Source: CAYJBH01 sp964370825
GTDB taxonomy: Bacteria > Bacillota > Clostridia > Oscillospirales > Ruminococcaceae
Direction: 5' to 3'
Assembly (NCBI GenBank): GCA_964370825.1
Contig: CAYJKY010000021.1
Span: forward strand, 1 to 58,097
DNA length: 58,097 nucleotides
Shown: positions 32,191-40,667 of the stretch, piece by piece
How positions within the stretch are numbered: position 1 is the stretch's first letter
How the letters are laid out: every line of letters begins with the position of its first letter
Made by a program: the position numbers and the translations under genes
The notes under the pieces: model-generated
Told to the model about the DNA's origin: nothing
The model's database searches: none
The model's input: the letters and a program-made list of their open reading frames with translations, nothing else

Positions 32191-33087
32191 ATGAAAATTC
32201 CATTTAAAAAGGCTCCACTTTCGGACAAGATATTTATAGTTATTGATTACGTCGTCATGACTTTGATAATGTTCATCATTGCAATACCTGTGCTTCACAT
32301 TCTCGCAGCCTCCTTTTCATCTTCACAGGCGGTTGTTACCGGTAAGGTTTTTATTTTTCCGGTGGATTTCACCCTAACCGGTTATAATGCGGTTTTAGAA
32401 AACCCAAAAATTGTATCCGGATTCCTCAACTCGGTTTTTTACACCTTCGTCGGCACAGCGGTATGTATTGCCATGACTCTATGCTGTGCCTACCCTCTCA
32501 CAAGAAAGGAGTTTAAGGCGAGAGGTGTAGTGACCTATATCTTTATCTTCACCATGTATTTTGGCGGAGGTCTGATACCCTGGTACCTTGTTGTAGATTC
32601 GTTAGGTTTAATCAACAACCGCCTCGGAATGATAATACCCTCTGCAATGTCGGTTTGGAACATGATTATCTGTAAATCCTTTATACAACACTCCATCCCG
32701 GACGAACTGTATGAAGCCGCACAGATTGACGGTTGCAGTCCTTTCAAGTATATGCTTAGGGTTATAGTGCCGCTTTGTACACCGATTATAGCGGTGTTGA
32801 CTCTATACTACGGTGTAGGAAAGTGGAACGATTACTTTACGGCAATGGTGCTGCTGAGAGACCAATCACTGCTCCCACTGCAAAATATTTTAAGAGATAT
32901 CCTGCTTTTAGGTAATGTGGATATGACACAGGTTACCAATGCCGATGCACTTGCCGATTTAATAGGCTTGAAAGAATTGCTAAAATACTCTACAATAGTA
33001 GTGGCATCCCTTCCGATGATGGTTTTATACCCCTTCGTGCAGAAATACTTTATCAAAGGAATGATGATTGGTGCCATAAAAGGTTAA
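32191..33087 (+). CDS. ABC sugar permease, LplC/YtcP type
   Basis: The protein has 298 residues. Five to six spans, including I-D-Y-V-V-M-T-L-I-M-F-I-I-A-I-P-V, and the EAA loop E-A-A-Q-I-D-G-C-S-P-F-K-Y-M-L. The tail Y-F-I-K-G-M-M-I-G-A-I-K-G is diagnostic of the YtcP/LplC group. GGGGGT precedes the ATG, 10 nt after the previous stop. It pairs with the LplB-type protein to form the heterodimeric channel. Confidence 0.9.
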   Translation: MKIPFKKAPLSDKIFIVIDYVVMTLIMFIIAIPVLHILAASFSSSQAVVTGKVFIFPVDFTLTGYNAVLENPKIVSGFLNSVFYTFVGTAVCIAMTLCCAYPLTRKEFKARGVVTYIFIFTMYFGGGLIPWYLVVDSLGLINNRLGMIIPSAMSVWNMIICKSFIQHSIPDELYEAAQIDGCSPFKYMLRVIVPLCTPIIAVLTLYYGVGKWNDYFTAMVLLRDQSLLPLQNILRDILLLGNVDMTQVTNADALADLIGLKELLKYSTIVVASLPMMVLYPFVQKYFIKGMMIGAIKG

Positions 33088-33106
33088 CCAAAGTAAAGGT
33101 AACAGC

Positions 33107-35302
33107 ATGAAAAACCAATCCTACCTACGAAAGAGACAGCTATCTGTATCGGTATTTCTGTCATATTTTTGCGTAGCATTAGTCCCGATAGTCTGTGCCT
33201 GGGTGATTTTCACCATGGCACAGGCGTCCATGCTTGATACCCAAATAGAACGTGCAAACAGTCGCCTTTTGTCGGCTGTTTCCGACATAGAAAGCGACAT
33301 AAGTGAGATAACTTCTTTATCCGCCTATATTGCAAACTCAAATTCATTAACAAGCTCATCCGTGTTAAAAAAATCCCATGAAGATGTCTTTTACCAATTA
33401 TATCTTTTGTTTAATGATGGGGTGAATTATTCTACGGCAAACCCTATTGTGGAAGACGTTTTGATATTGTATAATGATATTCCTTACATGATCAGCAACA
33501 CCATTGTGCTTAATAACAATGAAATATATCAAAACATAATAACAGCCGGCTATCCCACACCGCTATCGGATAGATTGATAAATGAGAACACAGAATATTA
33601 CAATCAAAAAATACACTACGATTATTCCAAGGAAAGCGGGCGATTCACTATATCCGCATTTCAATCATTTCCCTATGCCTCGGGAACAGGTGGTACCAAG
33701 GGAACAGTAGTTGTTGTGCTAAATCATGAACAATTTATGGATAATCTAACTTCCGGTTTTAGCGGTCATCCGGATTATACTTTTTATATTAAGCATAACA
33801 GCAGTAGTTATTATGAGGTAATTAACGATGACCACAGCCTAACCTCGCATATTGAACCCGACTTTTTGAAGATCAACAATGATGAGTTTGATTTAAATGG
33901 TACCACATACCTGCAGCTAAGCGTAGAAAAAAATGATTTATCATTTTATCTCGTACTTAACAAAGAGGATTTGGTTGCACAGATAGGACTCATAAACAGG
34001 CTAATTCCGATTGCAGTAATAATATCAATTGCCTTTGCAGTAGTTATGAGCATCTACTGGCTTTACAGACAACGTGCTTTAATATCAAGCTATGCAGATT
34101 ATGAGCAGACGAATGGTGGTCGTCAAAGTCTGTGGCAGGGATTGCAAAAAGCCATTGACGATAATTTCAAGCTGCGTGACAGCGTGCGAGATCAGAGGTT
34201 AGAAAGGGAAAGACAGCTACTGCGTAGCCTGTTGTTGGGTGGATTTGCCAACGGAGAGGTGCTGGAGCAGTCGGTAAAGGACACGATTTTTAGCCAATGT
34301 AAAAATATATTTATCGTTGTAATTTATTGTAATGTGCCGCAGAATGGCGAGCATCTGCTGGAGGCTATACAGGACAAGTTGAATTTGCCCTACAGAAGAT
34401 GTGTTTTAAATCACGGCGAGATAGTGCTTTTTATTAACGCAGACAGAATTTTTTCATCGGAGGAGCTAAAGCATACATTAGACGATGTTTTGTCCAATGC
34501 CGATGGTAATCGAATCGAGCCGATTTTTGTTGGAATAAGTGAATTGTTTAACGATTTAATCATCACAAACGAGGCATATGAACAGGCAAAAACCGTTTGT
34601 GGATATCTACAGTATCATAACTTTAAGCTTACAATGGAATACCGTGATATCCCTAAGGAGTCGACATACTTCTATCCGCTAGATGTGGAAAAAGCTTTTA
34701 GCAAGTATATGGAGAGCAACAACAAGCAGAAGGCTATGGAAATTTTGCAGTCGGTAATTGTCACCAACATGGGGCAAAGAGTTTTGACGATAACTATGCA
34801 AAAAAGCTTGCTTCATCTTGTAAAATCCACTATAATAAGATGTATAAATTCCAGCCCTGCACATGGTAATATTGAGGCAACAAAGTCGATATCCGAGCTT
34901 GATGATTTAGAAAAGATATTCTTTTTCCTTGAAGAATGTTTTGACCGACTTTTTGGTGCAAGTTTACATCAGGAAGAGGATACGCAGGATAGGATAAGAA
35001 AGATGATTACAGACTCGCTAAGTAACAGCAGTTACTGTATCGAAGACCTTGCAAAACTCCTAAATGTTTCGGAAAAAACTTTGTACAATGACATAAAGAG
35101 ATATTTTAACATGTCATTTACCTCATACCTTGAACATCTTCGTATTCAGGAAGCATGTGTTCAGCTACAGCAGGATAAGCTGATAAAAAATGTTGCAACA
35201 GATGTGGGCTACACCTGCGAATATTCCTTCAGAAGGGCATTTAAAAAGGTGATCGGAATTACTCCTTCGGTTTTTATAGCCAGTAAAAAGCAGGAAGAAT
35301 AA
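33107..35302 (+). CDS. Membrane-sensor AraC-family transcriptional regulator
   Basis: The protein has 731 residues. Two transmembrane spans (about 14-40 and 295-322) bracket an extracellular domain of about 260 residues, a likely dCache-type sensor. The cytoplasmic part ends in an AraC HTH domain with two helix-turn-helix motifs: I-E-D-L-A-K-L-L-N-V-S-E-K-T-L-Y and I-K-N-V-A-T-D-V-G-Y. The second continues into Y-S-F-R-R-A-F-K-K-V-I-G-I-T-P-S. Such one-component regulators of LplABC-type loci detect the sugar outside and activate the neighbouring operon. Its place 20 nt after the permease supports autoregulated control of the locus. AAAGG precedes the ATG. Confidence 0.88.
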   Translation: MKNQSYLRKRQLSVSVFLSYFCVALVPIVCAWVIFTMAQASMLDTQIERANSRLLSAVSDIESDISEITSLSAYIANSNSLTSSSVLKKSHEDVFYQLYLLFNDGVNYSTANPIVEDVLILYNDIPYMISNTIVLNNNEIYQNIITAGYPTPLSDRLINENTEYYNQKIHYDYSKESGRFTISAFQSFPYASGTGGTKGTVVVVLNHEQFMDNLTSGFSGHPDYTFYIKHNSSSYYEVINDDHSLTSHIEPDFLKINNDEFDLNGTTYLQLSVEKNDLSFYLVLNKEDLVAQIGLINRLIPIAVIISIAFAVVMSIYWLYRQRALISSYADYEQTNGGRQSLWQGLQKAIDDNFKLRDSVRDQRLERERQLLRSLLLGGFANGEVLEQSVKDTIFSQCKNIFIVVIYCNVPQNGEHLLEAIQDKLNLPYRRCVLNHGEIVLFINADRIFSSEELKHTLDDVLSNADGNRIEPIFVGISELFNDLIITNEAYEQAKTVCGYLQYHNFKLTMEYRDIPKESTYFYPLDVEKAFSKYMESNNKQKAMEILQSVIVTNMGQRVLTITMQKSLLHLVKSTIIRCINSSPAHGNIEATKSISELDDLEKIFFFLEECFDRLFGASLHQEEDTQDRIRKMITDSLSNSSYCIEDLAKLLNVSEKTLYNDIKRYFNMSFTSYLEHLRIQEACVQLQQDKLIKNVATDVGYTCEYSFRRAFKKVIGITPSVFIASKKQEE

Positions 35303-35366
35303 GGAATAGACGGTGCATACCGTTTATTATATATTAATTAAAAATATTGATAAAAAGGTGGTAATT

Positions 35367-36452
35367 ATGTTTAACGGGCTAACAAGCAATCTCAGCGACA
35401 TCACAAGAATGTCAAATGCAAAGACTCGCTCTATATCTCCGGAAAATTTCACCGGCGAAAAGGGCAAGGGTGGAATGGCTACCGAGGGTACCGGTAAGGA
35501 GTGTGCAAGAGATTTAGGTAGGGGCTGGAAAATATCTCCCTCGGTGGCAATTCAGCCGGGAGAGACCTTTACACTGTGCGATATTAATACTATGGGTGCG
35601 ATAAAGCATATCTGGATTGTGGATTCAAACAACAGAGAACGCGTCAACCGCTCCTCGATACTTAGAGTTTACTGGGACAACTCCGAAGTCCCCTCTATTG
35701 AGTGCCCGTTGCACGACTTTTTTGCCTCTGCCGATACCACACAGTTTAAACCACTTAACTCACTTGCGGTAACGGCTACACCGTTACGTTCCTTCAACAG
35801 CTACTGGGAGATGCCGTTTAGGTCAAGATGCCTGATGACACTGGAAAACATCTGTGTAGACGAAATCATCGTTTACTATCAGATAGACTATGTAGAGACG
35901 GAAATACCGGAGGATAGAGGATATTTTCACGCCCAGTTCAGACGTGTTAACCCACTTCCCTACAAAGAGGATTACACCATCGTAGACGGAATAGAAGGTA
36001 AGGGACAGTATGTCGGCACCTACATGTTCTGGGGCGTTAATAACAGTGGCTGGTGGGGCGAAGGCGAGATTAAGTTCTTTATGGACGATGATGGCGAGTT
36101 TCCCACCATCTGCGGCACCGGAACCGAGGACTATTTCTGTGGCTCCTACAACTTTGATGTAGGCGGACAGTATGTTGAATACTGCACACCCTATGTTGGT
36201 CTTTCCAAGGTGATGCGACCGGATGGAACCTATAAGTCACAGCAGAGATTTTCCATGTATCGTTGGCACATCTGCGACCCGATTTACTTTGATAAAAATC
36301 TTAAGGTCACAATTCAGGCACTCGGTTGGCGAGGCGAGCGTCGCTACCTTCCGTTGCAGGATGACATATCTTCGGTAGCCTTCTGGTATCAGGATAAGCC
36401 GGCTACAAAAATGCCGACACTACCGGATGTTGACTATCTTGAACTACTGTAG
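35367..36452 (+). CDS. GH172 (DUF2961) furanosidase-type enzyme
   Basis: The protein has 361 residues from ATG 35367 (AGGTGG upstream). The diagnostic DUF2961/GH172 sequences are W-W-G-E-G-E-I-K-F-F-M-D (229-240) and C-G-T-G-T-E-D-Y-F-C-G (249-259), whose acidic residues (Glu232/Glu234 and Glu254) are candidates for the catalytic pair. Known GH172 members act on D-arabinofuranosides or on difructose anhydrides. No signal peptide, so the substrate is imported first. The role fits the ABC importer and AraC regulator just upstream. It is the most informative gene for guessing the substrate of this locus. Confidence 0.85.
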   Translation: MFNGLTSNLSDITRMSNAKTRSISPENFTGEKGKGGMATEGTGKECARDLGRGWKISPSVAIQPGETFTLCDINTMGAIKHIWIVDSNNRERVNRSSILRVYWDNSEVPSIECPLHDFFASADTTQFKPLNSLAVTATPLRSFNSYWEMPFRSRCLMTLENICVDEIIVYYQIDYVETEIPEDRGYFHAQFRRVNPLPYKEDYTIVDGIEGKGQYVGTYMFWGVNNSGWWGEGEIKFFMDDDGEFPTICGTGTEDYFCGSYNFDVGGQYVEYCTPYVGLSKVMRPDGTYKSQQRFSMYRWHICDPIYFDKNLKVTIQALGWRGERRYLPLQDDISSVAFWYQDKPATKMPTLPDVDYLELL

Positions 36453-36470
36453 ACGATAGGAGTCCGAAAG

Positions 36471-37742
36471 ATGAAATATCCTGATAACTTAGTCGGCTAT
36501 GAAAAACTCCTAAATGCAACCGCACAGCTGAGGCATGAACTCGGCTGTGGCGGTGTTGAGGATATATTAAAAAGGGCAAGGAACAGCTTGGATGGATACA
36601 TTGCAGAGCTTAACGGGCTCGCAGTCACTGAGAATGAACCTGAGCTTTTTGATGACATAGTTACCATAAGCGACAATTTAACCGCAACGCCTAACATTGA
36701 GAATTATTACGAAAGGCTTAAGGGTGGTATAGTCGGACGGTTTGCCGGTTGCTCATTGGGCGCACCGGTAGAGTTTGTTCCGACGGAGCATATGCAGGAG
36801 GTTGCGAGATTAACAAACGCACCTTTTCCTCCCGAGCGGTACTGGGACGATGGTCCCATCTCATACACTGTAAGGTACAAGGTCGGTTATGCGAGAGATT
36901 TTTTTAGAAAAAATATTAATTTTGTTCCACCGGACGACGATATCATCTACACCATAGTTTCAATGCTTGTCATGGAGCGCTATAGCACCGACTTTACCGT
37001 CGAAAATTTAGCCGAGTTGTGGCTTGAAAAGCTACCGCTTGAATGCACTTATACCGCCGAGAGGGCTGTGCTTAACAATCTGCAACAGGGTATGAAGCTA
37101 CCACAGGCTACCCTATACAACAACCCTTACATCAACTGGATAGGCGGAAACATACGGTGTGATGGGTATGGATATGTAAGCCCGTTAAGACCTGTACAGG
37201 CGGCGAAGCTTGCCTATAAAGACGCATTTTTGACACACCGCAATAGCGGCTTATACAGTGCTATGTATTTTGCGGCGGCTATCGCATTGGCATTTGAAAA
37301 ACGACCCTTAGAGGATATACTGTCGGATGCACTATGTGTTGTTCCCAAAAATTCAAAGTTTTACAAGGTTGTTACCGATGCACTGTCTGTATCGAGTATG
37401 ATAAAGGATTACTCCGACGCAAAAAAATATGTAGATGAAACCTTCTGTGGAATGTCCGGAGTTCACAGCGAAAATAACGCCTGTCTGACAATATTCGGGG
37501 TTTTGCTCGGCAGAGATGACTTTGCAAAGGGAATAGGGCACACGGTCGCCATGAGTTACGACAACGACTGTACCGCCGCAACCGCGGGGAGCATACTCGG
37601 TGTGTATCACGGGATAGAGGGGATTTCCTCTGACTGGTACAGTAGCTGGAACGACAGGGTTAAGTCCTACCTTCATGATGATGAATGGTTCAGTATTGAG
37701 GATATGGTTGAACGATTCACTAATATATCAAAAACATTTTAG
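36471..37742 (+). CDS. ADP-ribosylglycohydrolase-fold protein in the sugar operon
   Basis: The protein has 423 residues. After an N-terminal helical region of about 80 residues the ADP-ribosylglycohydrolase fold starts at Y-Y-E-R-L-K-G-G-I-V-G-R-F-A-G-C-S-L-G. Metal-binding positions are carried by P-P-D-D-D-I-I-Y and the C-terminal S-Y-D-N-D-C-T-A-A-T-A-G-S-I-L-G. Members in sugar clusters probably cleave glycosidic or N-glycosidic bonds unrelated to ADP-ribose. AGGAG lies 9 nt before the ATG. Located 18 nt after the GH172 gene and followed by a GHL6-type hydrolase, it looks like part of the same catabolic set. Confidence 0.78.
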   Translation: MKYPDNLVGYEKLLNATAQLRHELGCGGVEDILKRARNSLDGYIAELNGLAVTENEPELFDDIVTISDNLTATPNIENYYERLKGGIVGRFAGCSLGAPVEFVPTEHMQEVARLTNAPFPPERYWDDGPISYTVRYKVGYARDFFRKNINFVPPDDDIIYTIVSMLVMERYSTDFTVENLAELWLEKLPLECTYTAERAVLNNLQQGMKLPQATLYNNPYINWIGGNIRCDGYGYVSPLRPVQAAKLAYKDAFLTHRNSGLYSAMYFAAAIALAFEKRPLEDILSDALCVVPKNSKFYKVVTDALSVSSMIKDYSDAKKYVDETFCGMSGVHSENNACLTIFGVLLGRDDFAKGIGHTVAMSYDNDCTAATAGSILGVYHGIEGISSDWYSSWNDRVKSYLHDDEWFSIEDMVERFTNISKTF

Positions 37743-37770
37743 ATTAAAAAAGAAAGGAACGGCAATTTAT

Positions 37771-39750
37771 ATGGCTAATGTTTTACCGGCAAGAGAGATA
37801 CATCTTGACTTCCACACATCTGAAAAGATGCCGGATGTAGCAAAAAAGTTTGATAAGGCACAATTTCAAAAGGCATTAAAGCTTGGTAATGTCAACAGCA
37901 TAACCGTTTTCGGAAAATGCCATCACGGCTACTGCTATTACCCCACCAAGGTCGGAACACAGCACCCTACAATGGAGCAGGGCTTTGACCTTGCGGGTGA
38001 GATGATATCTGCCTGCCATGAGATTGGCGTGCGTGCACCATTATACCTAACCCTTGGGTGGTCGGCACATGACGCAATCGAGCACCCTGAATGGGTGGTT
38101 AAAAAAGCTGACGGCTCCATGAGCGGAATGAATGTAGACCTCAATGCAAAGGCTACCGATTTTCGACCACTTTGTTCCTGGCTAAACATGTGTTTTAGCG
38201 GCGGTTATGCAGAGTATCTCTACAATCTAACCGCAGAAGCGTGCGAGCGTTACAAAGACCTTGACGGCCTGTTTTTCGACATTGTCTTCATGTATGATGT
38301 GTGCTACTGTGATGACTGTCGTGCCGACATGAAAAAGCGTGGATATGATGATAATGATGAGGCACAGGCTAAAAAATATTTGGTAGAACGTCACCATGAA
38401 GTTTTAGAGAAAATTGGCGAGATTATGCGTTCATATCATCCTAACGCTACACTGTTTTTCAACTCCGGTGGTGCGGAGGTACATGCCCCACATCGTCACT
38501 ACCTCAACACCCATTTTGAGTTAGAGGATCTACCAACATGCTGGGGTGGTTACGACAAGATGCCGATACGTGCAAAATATTTCTCGGCAAGCGGCAAGGA
38601 ATATCTTGGCATGACAGGCAAATTCCACACAAACTGGGGCGAGTTCGGCGGCTTTAAGTTGCCGGAGGCACTTAGGTATGAGTGTGCATCTCTTATGACA
38701 TGGGGAGCAAAGATAAGTGTCGGAGATCAACTTCCTCCAGATGGATTAATGGACGAGAGCACCTATGAAACCATCGGACATGCATTTAGATATGTAGAAC
38801 AGCTTGAGCCATACTGCTATGACGTTACCGAAACTACAAGGCTTGGCATAATGATTGACACCTGTGAGGACAGCCACAACGGACTGGCAAAACTGTTGTT
38901 AGACTCACAGCTGGACTTCGATATTCTTCATACCCCGGACGATGTCGAGCGGTTTGACACCATTATAATTGCCGAAGGGGTAACGCTTAACGAAGAATTT
39001 GCCCGCGCATTTAACAGTTATGTAAAAGACGGAAAGAAGCTGTTGATTCTCGGCGGAGCCGCACTTGATAAAGACGGAAAGGATTTCGCGTTAGACCTGC
39101 CCTTTAAATATCTGGGTAAAAGTGATTTCAGCTTTGATTATCTTGTTGCCGGCGATAAGATTTCCGATGGCATGGTAGCCGCACCCATGTTATGCTATAC
39201 CTCCTGCCACAAGATTTCCGGTGAGGGCGAAGTGCTGGCAAGCATCAAGGAGCCGTATTTTAACAGAACATACGAAAACTATTGCTCACATGCAAACACA
39301 CCCTACCGCTCGGAAGTTGCAGAATATCCTGCTACAATCCAGAATGAAAATGTAATTTACCTATCACACGACATATGCTCAATATACCTTAACTACGGTT
39401 CGGCATATCACAGAAGGTACTTTATAAATGTGCTACGTCGCCTTTATAGTGAAAAGGATCAGGCTGTTTCGGTAAACCTACCGACTGCAACAAGATTGCG
39501 TTATGTAAAACAGGGCGAGAGGTATGTTCTTCATTTACTCTACGCACTTCCTTCACAGCGTGGTGCTGTAAGCGTATTAGAGGACTTCCCAAGCCTTTAC
39601 AACACCAAGGTTAGCGTAAAGGTAGACAAGGATGTTAACTCGGTAAAACTCATTCCGCAAAACACGGAGCTTAAGTTTACACCAAACGGTAACAACCTTG
39701 AGTTTGTCGTACCGGAATTTTTACTTCATCAGCTTGTAGTTATTGATTAG
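37771..39750 (+). CDS. GHL6-type glycoside hydrolase-like protein, paralogue 2
   Basis: The protein has 659 residues. It shares the architecture of the product at 26995 (R-E-I-H-L-D-F-H-T-S, G-K-C-H-H-G-Y-C-Y, D-G-L-F-F-D-I-V, then C-Y-C-D-D-C-R) with the same barrel, trimerisation-like domain and beta-rich end. Their sequences differ widely beyond these motifs. AAGGA lies about 12 nt before the ATG, a long but workable gap. It is the last gene of the ABC operon, followed by a strong terminator. The two paralogues may act on different linkages of one substrate. Confidence 0.78.
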   Translation: MANVLPAREIHLDFHTSEKMPDVAKKFDKAQFQKALKLGNVNSITVFGKCHHGYCYYPTKVGTQHPTMEQGFDLAGEMISACHEIGVRAPLYLTLGWSAHDAIEHPEWVVKKADGSMSGMNVDLNAKATDFRPLCSWLNMCFSGGYAEYLYNLTAEACERYKDLDGLFFDIVFMYDVCYCDDCRADMKKRGYDDNDEAQAKKYLVERHHEVLEKIGEIMRSYHPNATLFFNSGGAEVHAPHRHYLNTHFELEDLPTCWGGYDKMPIRAKYFSASGKEYLGMTGKFHTNWGEFGGFKLPEALRYECASLMTWGAKISVGDQLPPDGLMDESTYETIGHAFRYVEQLEPYCYDVTETTRLGIMIDTCEDSHNGLAKLLLDSQLDFDILHTPDDVERFDTIIIAEGVTLNEEFARAFNSYVKDGKKLLILGGAALDKDGKDFALDLPFKYLGKSDFSFDYLVAGDKISDGMVAAPMLCYTSCHKISGEGEVLASIKEPYFNRTYENYCSHANTPYRSEVAEYPATIQNENVIYLSHDICSIYLNYGSAYHRRYFINVLRRLYSEKDQAVSVNLPTATRLRYVKQGERYVLHLLYALPSQRGAVSVLEDFPSLYNTKVSVKVDKDVNSVKLIPQNTELKFTPNGNNLEFVVPEFLLHQLVVID

Positions 39751-39762
39751 TTTTTTCTAAAA

Positions 39763-39803
39763 AAAAAGGGGATGTGACTTGATAAAAGTCACATCCCCTT
39801 TTT
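39763..39803. terminator. Strong bidirectional terminator at the end of the sugar operon
   Basis: AAAAGGGGATGTGACTT pairs with AAGTCACATCCCCTTTTT (stem about 17 bp, 5-nt loop), between convergent genes. Confidence 0.85.
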
Positions 39804-39822
39804 AAGTTAACCTTTGTTGTTC

Positions 39823-40074
39823 TTACTTCTCGCCGTAAAGGTTGAAGCGGAACAGCTTGCTCTCGTCGTCCTTATCGGTACACTCAAGGCGTGCAGTGGA
39901 TACAATTCCACCCTCGATTAGGCTTGTAAAGCCGATGAGCTGACAGAGTTTGCTCTTTAGGTTTAGGCGGTCACCTTCCGGTGTTACCAGAAAAACATCA
40001 CCCTTACACTCCGAAATAATCTGTGAAAACTCACTCATGCTTACGTTGTTAACATTTAATCCTGAATCAAACAT
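39823..40074 (-). CDS. Small soluble protein of unknown function
   Basis: The protein has 83 residues with no recognised family. It reads as a short alpha/beta protein: F-S-Q-I-I-S-E-C-K-G-D-V-F-L-V-T-P-E-G-D-R-L-N-L-K-S-K-L-C-Q, then a second strand pair. No signal peptide or transmembrane segment. GGAG lies 7 nt before the ATG. It is monocistronic, ending at the shared terminator. A house-keeping or regulatory small protein is possible. Confidence 0.65.
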   Translation of the reverse strand: MFDSGLNVNNVSMSEFSQIISECKGDVFLVTPEGDRLNLKSKLCQLIGFTSLIEGGIVSTARLECTDKDDESKLFRFNLYGEK

Positions 40075-40667
40075 ACTTTTCTCCTTTTCTTACTAACTAA
40101 ATTACTGGCTTTTTCTTCCTTAGATGACCTTGTTTATTGGTCGATCATCTTTTATATGTAAAAGCGTTACACCGGATTTTCATGTAGCGCTTTTTTTCTT
40201 TAGCTTGATATCATTATACATCATTTTTTCGTCAAAGTCAACAAATACCACCTATAAACTTTGTGCAATTTACCAATTGACTTTTGTATAATGTGCATAA
40301 AAATATATCCTATTCGACATGCAGGCTTTTTTTGATGACATTAATCTATCAAAGCAGCGCACTTTTTGTATAGTGTGCACTATTTTGGGATAATTATTCT
40401 TTTTCGTATTATCAAATGCTTTAATTATACATCCTCCACTACATCGACAAGATGCGTCAAGGCGCACATGGAACCCAGCGACACATATGATATATCAGTC
40501 CTGACACACTCTTTTTATGCTCTGCGTGATGTTGTCAGTCTGTGCAGCCAGCTGTGCTTTTAGATATCCTTTAGGTTTTATTTCATCTATCAACAAACCT
40601 TGAAGTTTATTACGCAATACCTACTCTAATTCTTTTTTATGTACCTAGTAATTTAGCATATAAATAT
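40075..40667. other. 590-bp intergenic region with an unassigned hairpin terminator
   Basis: AAAAGCGTTAC (40160-40170) pairs with GTAGCGCTTTT (40184-40194, one G-U pair), followed on the plus strand by T7; the minus strand ends in TTTTACAT. A second, bulged hairpin is at 40122-40150. Two near-direct repeats, CTTTTGTATAATGTGCA around 40281 and CTTTTTGTATAGTGTGCA around 40363, are 81 bp apart. I see no convincing gene. A plus-strand small RNA ending at the terminator is conceivable. Confidence 0.4.

Noticed and set aside
40270..40467. 65-codon open frame in the 590-bp gap
   Set aside because: Biased composition, no ribosome site and no family resemblance.
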